Shown piece by piece: positions 25,959-33,140 of a DNA stretch of 64,000 bases. Origin of the DNA: Bacteroidales bacterium (lineage in GTDB: Bacteria > Bacteroidota > Bacteroidia > Bacteroidales > F082); the NCBI GenBank assembly GCA_029983675.1, contig JASBYY010000002.1, positions 1 through 64,000 of the forward strand. Direction: 5' to 3'. The position numbers and the translations under genes are program-made. The notes below the pieces were generated by a model. The model worked only from the letters and a program-made list of their open reading frames with translations. It had not been told where the DNA came from and made no database searches. Numbering within the stretch: position 1 is the stretch's first letter; each line of letters begins with the position of its first letter.

Positions 25959-26941
25959 AAATTAGGACAGACTATGGTACAAGAAGGCGTGTCTGGAGTT
26001 TTTGCCCATCCATTAAAACTAACAAATTGCAGATCATTCATATACGCACCTACTGGCAGATAAACATTTAATAAAAAACCATCAATACAACTAGATCCTG
26101 TACCGTTTACATCTGATGCTGAATTGCCTCCATAAACCCAAGGACTATTATAAGCTAAACTATCCTTGTACTTCCAATTTACAGAAAAATTATATGATAT
26201 CGTTCTGGAACAATAATACCATATTCCAGCAATACGATGGTAAGGACGCAAACGATAGCTACAACAATAATTATTTAAAACACCCGTAGGACCAATATAA
26301 AACCGAACATATAACCTGTTATTTGATTTTGTAGTCCTAAAAACTGCTTCTCTAATATCACAATTACATGAATACTCCCTTGATAAAATATCGTTATTGG
26401 AGGAATAATAATCAAAATTAGTATCAAAAACATCTTCTTCAAGATGCAAAAGTCCATCTACATCATTCTTAGAAGCTTTAACTATGTAATTTTCAAACAC
26501 TTTAATAACAGTATCATTGATAGCAAATAGATTCTCCTCATTCATATAAAAAGAATAAGGCGTATCCTCAAAATACGACTTCAAATACTCCTCTCCATCA
26601 TTATCAATAAAAATATAAAAATAATCTGGATTTTCTTTCACAAAATTGTAGATGTCTTCATCCGATTCAATTCCCCTTGCTTCAAATGCTTCAAACAACT
26701 CGTTGCACTTGGTGGCATACGATTTGAAGCCCTGTTGTTGCTCCCATTCGCGGCGTTCGGCTTCGCTCATGGCGAGCACTTTTTGCTGCGCTTCGGCAAA
26801 TTCTTCCGGAGAATTGAAACACAACATGCCGGAGGCTGCTTGTGTTGCAGCTAACTCCGCTGTCTTTTCTTTCTTGCATCCCGGAAAAAGGACAATTGTT
26901 GCCAGCATCATGGCGAATAATGTAATGTTTTTTCTTGGCAT
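25955..26941 (-). CDS. Variable lipoprotein, copy 1 of a duplicated family
   Basis: 328 residues. Lipobox LFPGC (Cys22) followed by KKEKTAELAATQAASG. The first about 115 residues (through ESDEDIYNFVKENPDYFYI) are almost the same as in the 27649-28692 protein at protein and DNA level. The middle (about 120-230) is unrelated in sequence and distinctly AT-rich. Shared segments return near the end: YHRIAGIWYYCSRTISYN and GWAKTPDTP. Residues around 180-235 contain several cysteines (CNCD, NNYCCSY). No known domain is recognised. It forms a coupled pair with the downstream barrel gene. A -7 match (TATCTTTG at 27009-27002 minus) lies upstream in a segment also shared with the other copy. Confidence 0.7.
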   Translation of the reverse strand: MPRKNITLFAMMLATIVLFPGCKKEKTAELAATQAASGMLCFNSPEEFAEAQQKVLAMSEAERREWEQQQGFKSYATKCNELFEAFEARGIESDEDIYNFVKENPDYFYIFIDNDGEEYLKSYFEDTPYSFYMNEENLFAINDTVIKVFENYIVKASKNDVDGLLHLEEDVFDTNFDYYSSNNDILSREYSCNCDIREAVFRTTKSNNRLYVRFYIGPTGVLNNYCCSYRLRPYHRIAGIWYYCSRTISYNFSVNWKYKDSLAYNSPWVYGGNSASDVNGTGSSCIDGFLLNVYLPVGAYMNDLQFVSFNGWAKTPDTPSCTIVCPNL

Positions 26942-27035
26942 AAAATGATTAATAAATAATTAAATAAAACAATGTGATTTTTCACTCTGAATTTGAGACC
27001 GCAAAGATAGTACTTTTCCGTACTTCCGCACTTTT
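26680..27035. repeat. Constant 5' block of the variable lipoprotein unit, copy 1
   Basis: This stretch (codons for the lipoprotein N-terminus plus its upstream region and promoter) is highly similar, base for base, to 28430-28790. Similarity falls off sharply on the coding side near 26640 and on the upstream side near 27035. Confidence 0.75.
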
Positions 27036-27038
27036 CTG

Positions 27039-27623
27039 CTATTGTCTTGTGTTCCGCCACTTCTTGGGTCCGCCGAAGCGGATTTGGATGCCGAAGCTGT
27101 GGTTCAGCATTTTGTTGGCATAGAATGGGAAGCAGTTCAGCTCGTAGCAGAAACCGAAGTGGCGCGAAAAGTTTACAGCAGCTCCTATGCCCAAAGAATG
27201 GTAAAAAGAACTCCAGTTTTTTGCCTCGACATCCCCTTCTGAAGAAGAATAGTTGGGAAGATGATGTGTACTTACCCCAAGCCTTCCTATGCCATACAAG
27301 TCGGCATAATAAAAAGACGGATCGGCTAAGAGGGCAAACAGGTGCGCTTTAGCTTCAATTGCATAATTAATGCCGTAATAGCCGCTTCTTTCAAGAATTT
27401 TTCCATCAATATAGGCTCCGGCTTCAAGCCAATTGTTGAACCCATAAAGTGTTTCAAATGAAAGGCCAACAGGAGAATGAGAACCGGAATATTTGACGTA
27501 TTTTGCACTGATGCAGAACTGGTTGTTGATGTAGGGAAGGCTTTTCGGGTCTTCGTTCTGTGCATGTGCCGCCACGATGGGGAGCAACATGGCAATAACG
27601 AGGGTGAATTTGTGTTTGCGCAT
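27039..27623 (-). CDS. Small outer-membrane beta-barrel protein, copy 2 of a paired unit
   Basis: 194 residues: signal peptide MRKHKFTLVIAMLLPIVAAH-AQ, then beta-barrel-like strands with LYGFNNWLEAGAYID, DLYGIGRLGVS and the C-terminus FGIQIRFGGPKKW plus a short polar tail. It follows the 27649-28692 lipoprotein by 25 bases on the same strand. It is a distant paralogue of 25380-25958. Its 3' end reappears as a remnant at 25304-25372. Predicted outer-membrane protein of unknown role. Confidence 0.65.
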   Translation of the reverse strand: MRKHKFTLVIAMLLPIVAAHAQNEDPKSLPYINNQFCISAKYVKYSGSHSPVGLSFETLYGFNNWLEAGAYIDGKILERSGYYGINYAIEAKAHLFALLADPSFYYADLYGIGRLGVSTHHLPNYSSSEGDVEAKNWSSFYHSLGIGAAVNFSRHFGFCYELNCFPFYANKMLNHSFGIQIRFGGPKKWRNTRQ

Positions 27624-27648
27624 AGGAGTAACTGGTTCTTAGATATTG

Positions 27649-28692
27649 TTATCTTTCTATTTTCATATCGATTTGCGGAGTGTCGGGAGTCTTTGCCCAG
27701 CCTTTTAGTTTTGTAAAGACAAAACTATTATCTCCCGGAATAAAAAAGTTCCAATATATTTGAGAAGAGAATCCATGAACGCCGTCTCCTGGATGTTGTC
27801 TATGATATGATTGTTCTTCTCCATTTATTTTATATGCAATATCGACATTATAAGTAATGGTTCTTTGGCACCAATACCAAATACCTGAAACCCTATGATA
27901 CGGTCTATCCATTACCCACACTTCATCTTGAACAAGGGGAGGAATGTTAGGATTGTTAGGATCTGGATCATAGGTCATATCTTCAATAAATTCAGCTCTA
28001 ATAACGTTTCTGTTCCCCATCCTCCAATTGGATCGTTGTGCAATGTAACGGATAAATTGCGGCTGATCAACGTCTAACCAAAACTTATTTTTATCTCGTG
28101 TGTTTTCTTCTTGAGTAACAGATGAAAATATCACTGACCTTTTAATGGGAAGGCAAGATAATTCTGAATATGAAATGGCATCTTGATAATGGTTTAAGGT
28201 GAGAAGCAGATTCAATTGTTCCGCATTGGCAGTAACAATACCTTCATCAAAGATCTTCCAATAGCTGTTGCTAACTTGGAGCAGCTGCATCTCATTAGCA
28301 AAATTGTAATAAGGAGACCCTTCCAAATAAGAAGCCAGATACTCTTCCCCGTCTTCAACATGTATATAAAAATAATCCGGATTCTCTTTTACAAAATTGC
28401 AGATGTCCTCATCCGATTCAATTCCCCTTGCTTCTAACTCTTCAAATAACTCATAACACTTGGTGGCATACGATTTGAAGCCCTGTTGTCGCTCCCATTC
28501 GCGGCGCTCGGTTTCGCTCATGGCGAGAACTTTTTGTTGTGTTTCGGCAAAGTCTTCCGGAGAATTGAAACATAACATGCCGGAGGCTGCTTGTGTTGCA
28601 GCTAACTCCGCTGTCTTTTCTTTCTTGCATCCCGGAAAAAGGATAATTGTTGCCATCAGCATGGCGAATAATGTAATGTTTTTTCTTGACAT
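27649..28692 (-). CDS. Variable lipoprotein, copy 2 of a duplicated family
   Basis: 347 residues with the same signal peptide, lipobox (LFPGC) and first about 115 residues as the 25955-26941 protein, including AATQAASGMLCFNSPEDF and the FKSYATKC segment. The centre (about 120-250) differs completely. The end shares YHRVSGIWYWCQRTITYN and GWAKTPDTP with copy 1. The upstream region, including the -7 match TATCTTTG (28772-28765 minus), is also shared, with an insertion of about 11 bases next to the ATG. Probable surface lipoprotein of unknown function, paired with the barrel protein downstream. Confidence 0.7.
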   Translation of the reverse strand: MSRKNITLFAMLMATIILFPGCKKEKTAELAATQAASGMLCFNSPEDFAETQQKVLAMSETERREWERQQGFKSYATKCYELFEELEARGIESDEDICNFVKENPDYFYIHVEDGEEYLASYLEGSPYYNFANEMQLLQVSNSYWKIFDEGIVTANAEQLNLLLTLNHYQDAISYSELSCLPIKRSVIFSSVTQEENTRDKNKFWLDVDQPQFIRYIAQRSNWRMGNRNVIRAEFIEDMTYDPDPNNPNIPPLVQDEVWVMDRPYHRVSGIWYWCQRTITYNVDIAYKINGEEQSYHRQHPGDGVHGFSSQIYWNFFIPGDNSFVFTKLKGWAKTPDTPQIDMKIER

Positions 28693-28790
28693 AAAATGAT
28701 AATTTGATGATTAATAAATAATTAAATAAAACATGATGTGATTTCTCACTTCGATTTCGAACCGCAAAGATAGTACTTTTCTGTACTTAC
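28430..28790. repeat. Constant 5' block of the variable lipoprotein unit, copy 2
   Basis: Direct repeat of 26680-27035, offset by about 1.75 kb, the length of one lipoprotein plus barrel unit. The copy carries a small duplication beside the start codon (ATAATTTGATG). Confidence 0.75.
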
Positions 28791-28863
28791 GCACGCAGAA
28801 TAGGCTTCGCTCTTTGTCGTAGAACAAATTTCCCATATTTCTGCGGATTCTTCGTGATGCACC
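28790..28863. repeat. Dispersed intergenic palindromic repeat, copy B
   Basis: CGCACGCAGAAT, then AGGCTTCGCTCTTTGTCGTA, GAACAAATTT, and TTTCTGCGGATTCTTCGTGA followed by TGCA. It matches copy A with one internal segment missing and ends 7 bases before the stop codon of the minus-strand MBL gene. Confidence 0.7.
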
Positions 28864-28869
28864 CCGCTC

Positions 28870-29514
28870 TCACACCGCCACAAATGGATTGAAGTCTTTC
28901 TCCTCTCCTATCGTGGTCGGTTCACCGTGTCCGGAAAGCACCACGGTATCGGCGGGTAGCGTGAACAGCTTTCGGCGGATGCTGTCGCGAAGGGTGTCGA
29001 AATCGCCACCCAAAAAGTCGGTGCGACCTATGCTGCGGCAAAACAAGGCGTCGCCGGTAAAGACCACGCCTTCCGCCTCGGCATAGTAACTTAAACTGCC
29101 CTCGGCATGTCCCGGCGTAGCAATCGCCTCAAGAAAACCACGCCCTACTGCCACGGCTTCGTGCTCTTCGATCTCGCGGTCAGGCATGGGGAGCTTGGCA
29201 ACCCCGCCAAAACCGAACATGGCAGCCTGATGGTCAGCCGTTTGAATATAGCCTCGTGCATCACGATGTGCGATGATTTCCGCCCCGTATTTTTCTTTCA
29301 ACACCGCCATACCCGCCACATGGTCAATATGTCCGTGGGTCACGAAAATGGTCTTGAGTGTCAATTTGTTCTCATCGAAAAAGTCATACAACTGCTGCGC
29401 TTCGTACGCATTGCTGTTACCCGGATCGACAACGGCACACTCGCCCGTTTCGTCATACACCACGTAAGTATTCTCGCCAAAGGCGTTAAAGCAGAAACAT
29501 TTCGTTTTCAGCAT
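28870..29514 (-). CDS. MBL-fold hydrolase, glyoxalase II-like
   Basis: 214 residues. Metal-binding motif THGHIDHVAG (HxHxDH), a second histidine in TPGHAEGS, an aspartate in FTGDALFCRSIGRTDF and a final histidine in LSGHGEPT are all in place. The pattern FCRSIGRTDF is that of small glyoxalase II/thioesterase-like MBL proteins of the cytosol. The substrate is not defined; thioester or sulfur-compound hydrolysis is likely. The start MLKTKCFCFN at 29514 is preferred over an upstream in-frame ATG at 29535. A -7 match TATCTTTG lies at 29540-29533 minus. Confidence 0.85.
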   Translation of the reverse strand: MLKTKCFCFNAFGENTYVVYDETGECAVVDPGNSNAYEAQQLYDFFDENKLTLKTIFVTHGHIDHVAGMAVLKEKYGAEIIAHRDARGYIQTADHQAAMFGFGGVAKLPMPDREIEEHEAVAVGRGFLEAIATPGHAEGSLSYYAEAEGVVFTGDALFCRSIGRTDFLGGDFDTLRDSIRRKLFTLPADTVVLSGHGEPTTIGEEKDFNPFVAV

Positions 29515-29662
29515 AAGTCTTGCAATTTGGGGCAAAGATACGTGTTTTTTCAGCAGGGAAACGAAAGGGGAAAAAAGAAGTGAAGGTTGCCAACGACTGT
29601 CAAGAAGGGATCGTGTTTTCCAAAAATCACTACTTTTGTCGGGTCATTTCTAAAGTTCCGAT

Positions 29663-32600
29663 ATGTCGAAGCATCAACACGGTTGCCGTTGCTCTGCAAA
29701 AGGGTTGCGCCTGATTACGGCGATGCTCCTGTTTGTGTCCGCCTTGTCCTGTCATGCGCAGTTTTACAACGGCATGAACATGGACTTCGGGAAAAACCGC
29801 GTGCAGTGGGGCGTATTCAGTTGGTCATACTACCGCACCGACAACTTCGACATTTATTTCTACCAAGGCGGCGATGAGCTGGCCCGCTATGCCCAACGGT
29901 ACGCCGACACGCAGATTCCGCTGTTGAAACGCAAGACAGGAAGCCATTTCAAGAAGAAAATCCAATTCATCCTTTTCAACAGCCTTTCCGACCTCAAGCA
30001 GAGCAACATCGACAGCGAAGAAGAGGCTTGGAACAACATTGGCGGCGTTACCAAGATTAGCGGCACAAAAGCCATCCTCTACTTCGACGGCGACTATGTA
30101 CATTTCGAAAACCAAATACGCTCTGCCATTGCCTCGCTGCTCCTGCGCCACCTGCTGAACGGCACTTCCATAGGCTCACAAATCAAAAGCTCCTACCGCT
30201 ACGATGTGCCCGAGTGGTTTCAGAACGGTCTTTGCGCCTTTATTGCCGATGACTGGGACGGTTACAAGGAAAACCGGCTGCAAAACGGAATTGTTTCAGG
30301 CGACTATCGAAAAATCAACCAGTTGAAAGGTGAAGATGCCGGCATTGCAGGATGTTCTTTCTGGAACTTTATCGAACAAAACCATGGCGCAAGAGCCGTC
30401 GGCGATGTGCTTTCACTCACCGAGAACACACAAAATGTGAAAAAAGCCTTGCGTATCGTCACCGGCGAAAACTACAAGCAGCTCACCCGACAATGGTATG
30501 CCTCCGTTCTGCAACGCTACGAACATCTGCCCCAGCAAGTCCCATCGGAACAAATGAGGCTGAAATACAGGAAATACCGCACTTTCACTCAACCGGCAAT
30601 CAGTCCCGACGGGAAGCGTATCGCCTATGTCAGCAACGATGAAGGCAAGATTGGCATTTGGATTGAGGAAATGGCGACCGGCAGCCGCAAACGGCTCTAT
30701 AAAAACGGTTTTCACTCCGACAAATTCATCGACACCTCCTATCCCCTCCTTGCCTGGCATCCGCGCGGCGACATTCTCTCGTTCATCGTCGAAGAAGAAG
30801 GCAAGGTGCTGCTCTGCCACCTCGATATTGAAAGCGGCAAGGTAGGAAAGACCTATCTTTTTGAATTTCAAAAGGTAACTTCTTTTTCCTACGCCCATCA
30901 CGAGCGTAAAATCGTGCTTTCCGCATCCCGACGCGGCAAACCCGACATTTATGTTTACAATCTGTTTTCCAACACTTGGGAACAAATCACCGATGACTAC
31001 CACACCGACCTGACACCTGTTTTCTCGGCTGACGACAAACACATCATTTTCAGCTCAAACCGGGAAAACGACAGCCTGACGCCCACACCGCAACCCATCA
31101 CGCAAGGCAAGCAGTTTGACCTTTTCGCCTACGACTATGCCGCCAAACGCCCCGTACTGCAAAATCTCACGCGGCAAAAACTGTCGAACAATACGCAGCC
31201 CACGGTTTTTGCCGACGGCAGCCTGCTTTATCTGAACGACAGCAGCGGCTACTACAACCTTTACGAAGTCCGTTTCGACAGCGCCATCCACTTTATCGAC
31301 ACCACGGTGCACTACCGTTATTTCACCCATACCCGACCCGTCACCCGCTTCACATCGAGCATCCTCGCCTATTCCTACCAGCCCAAAGAACAGCGTATTG
31401 CCGCGCTCTTGCGCCACAAGTCGGGAGAACGCCTCTATCTTGTCAACCGAAATGAAAGCGCCGCTGCCGACAACCTTCCCTTCAACCCGTTTGCCCAACA
31501 ACGGCTTCAAAAAATGGTGGAACAGCAACGTCAGGACAGCTTGGCAAAAACCAGCCCTCATCGCTTCAAGGCAAGCTACCGTTTTGTTCCTCAAAAAAAT
31601 CCGATTTCAGAGGACGACAATATTTTGAATGTCAATCCGATACAAAACAGCGACAGCCATCATCCGGCAAAAGACAGCCTGCTGCGCAAGCACAACTATT
31701 ATGTAGAGCTGTTCACCAACAAACTCATCAGCCAGATAGACTTCACGAGCCTCAACTACAGCTACCAGCCGTTTACCGGCGGTCATGCCCCTATCTATCT
31801 GAACAAAGGCCTCAACGTATTTCTCGGCACTACGCTGACCGACCTCATGGAAGACCACCGCATCGACATCGGCGTAAAACTGAACACCTCACTCGTCAAC
31901 AACGAATACATCATCCGTTATAGCGACCTGAGCCGACGTTTGGACAAGTCGCTCACCCTGCACCGTTTTGTCACGGACAACAACAACGGCAGCCGCGGCT
32001 ATTACCGCACTTTCAGCGACGAAGCCTTCTTCTCATTGAGTTATCCGTTCAGCGAAATCTTATGTGTCAGAGGCACCATGAGCTATCGAAACGACGAGCG
32101 TGTGCGGCTCGCCGTTGACGACCAGAGTTTAAGCGAGAAAAACCGCATGGAAAACTGGATAGGCTTTCGGGGCGAGTTGGTTTACGACAACACCTTGCGC
32201 ATCGAGACCAACCTTTACACCGGTGCCCGCGGCAAAATCTTCGCCGAATACCATCAGATGGCTGCTTCGGATACCCGTAACTTCATCGTGTGCGGCTTCG
32301 ACTACAGGCATTATACGCGCATTCACCGCAATTTCATCTGGGCGAATAGGGTTGCCGGCAGCACTTCGTTCGGGCAACGTCGCCTCATCTATTACATGGG
32401 GGGCGTTGACAACTGGATTTTTGCCCAGTTCGACCCGAGGACACCCGTTGATCTATCGCAAAACTACGCCTATCAAACCCTCGCCACCAACCTGCGCGGA
32501 TTCAAGCAGAACATCCGCAACGGCAACAGCTTTGTCGTATTCAACAGCGAGCTGCGTTTCCCCATATTCAGCTATTTCGCCCAACAGCCCCTCAACTGGG

Positions 32601-32887
32601 ACTTTGTCAAAAACCTGCAAATCGTTGCCTTCGGCGATGCCGGAACCGCATGGACAGGCTGGAACCCTTATGATTTGAACAACTCGCTTTACACCACCCA
32701 CTATTCCGACGGCAACCTCAACATCAGTGTCACCGAACAAAAAAATCCGTTTGTAGGGGGCATCGGCATGGGATTACGCACCACCATCCTCGGCTATTTC
32801 ATACGAGGCGACATGGCTTGGGGCATCGAGGACGGACACATCAGCAAAAAGCCCCAATACTACCTTTCCTTTAATCTTGACTTCTAA
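29663..32887 (+). CDS. Large envelope protein: degenerate peptidase MA + TolB-like propeller + C-terminal barrel
   Basis: 1074 residues. An N-terminal hydrophobic segment ends at SALSCHAQ (signal peptide, start possibly at 29723). Residues about 40-290 fit a peptidase MA-like (gluzincin) fold, but the usual HExxH reads LLLRHLLNG and the WFxEG motif reads PEWFQNGLC, so catalysis is probably lost. Residues about 310-500 carry WD40/PD40-type repeats (PAISPDGKRIAYVSNDEGK, PVFSADDKHIIFSSNREND) as in TolB. The C-terminal about 380 residues are beta-barrel-like, with a surface-antigen/Omp85-like end (YYLSFNLDF). Proteins of this size and layout occur widely in Bacteroidetes; the role is unknown. A -7 match TACTTTTG is at 29631-29638. 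Confidence 0.75.
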   Translation: MSKHQHGCRCSAKGLRLITAMLLFVSALSCHAQFYNGMNMDFGKNRVQWGVFSWSYYRTDNFDIYFYQGGDELARYAQRYADTQIPLLKRKTGSHFKKKIQFILFNSLSDLKQSNIDSEEEAWNNIGGVTKISGTKAILYFDGDYVHFENQIRSAIASLLLRHLLNGTSIGSQIKSSYRYDVPEWFQNGLCAFIADDWDGYKENRLQNGIVSGDYRKINQLKGEDAGIAGCSFWNFIEQNHGARAVGDVLSLTENTQNVKKALRIVTGENYKQLTRQWYASVLQRYEHLPQQVPSEQMRLKYRKYRTFTQPAISPDGKRIAYVSNDEGKIGIWIEEMATGSRKRLYKNGFHSDKFIDTSYPLLAWHPRGDILSFIVEEEGKVLLCHLDIESGKVGKTYLFEFQKVTSFSYAHHERKIVLSASRRGKPDIYVYNLFSNTWEQITDDYHTDLTPVFSADDKHIIFSSNRENDSLTPTPQPITQGKQFDLFAYDYAAKRPVLQNLTRQKLSNNTQPTVFADGSLLYLNDSSGYYNLYEVRFDSAIHFIDTTVHYRYFTHTRPVTRFTSSILAYSYQPKEQRIAALLRHKSGERLYLVNRNESAAADNLPFNPFAQQRLQKMVEQQRQDSLAKTSPHRFKASYRFVPQKNPISEDDNILNVNPIQNSDSHHPAKDSLLRKHNYYVELFTNKLISQIDFTSLNYSYQPFTGGHAPIYLNKGLNVFLGTTLTDLMEDHRIDIGVKLNTSLVNNEYIIRYSDLSRRLDKSLTLHRFVTDNNNGSRGYYRTFSDEAFFSLSYPFSEILCVRGTMSYRNDERVRLAVDDQSLSEKNRMENWIGFRGELVYDNTLRIETNLYTGARGKIFAEYHQMAASDTRNFIVCGFDYRHYTRIHRNFIWANRVAGSTSFGQRRLIYYMGGVDNWIFAQFDPRTPVDLSQNYAYQTLATNLRGFKQNIRNGNSFVVFNSELRFPIFSYFAQQPLNWDFVKNLQIVAFGDAGTAWTGWNPYDLNNSLYTTHYSDGNLNISVTEQKNPFVGGIGMGLRTTILGYFIRGDMAWGIEDGHISKKPQYYLSFNLDF

Positions 32888-33140
32888 TGCCTTTTATGAA
32901 AATTGTCACAACAGCCGCCGTGCCAAAATGACGTTTTTCTTGTCCGAATGGGCAAAATCCCTCTCATTGCATTGACCTTCAAAGTCAAAGAATTTATCAA
33001 CAAACAATGTTGATAAATATAAGCTTAGAATTTGAAAATTATAGCCCTTCAATTGGTCTCAAATATCTAATTTAGCCTCCGTAAAACGGGGATCAAAAAC
33101 CTACCCTGAAAATTTATCCAACTGATTAAACATCAATGAT

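Noticed and set aside
32888..33140. Cobalamin riboswitch upstream of the class II RNR
   Set aside because: No B12-box or characteristic structure could be found by eye in this region; a covariance search would settle it.
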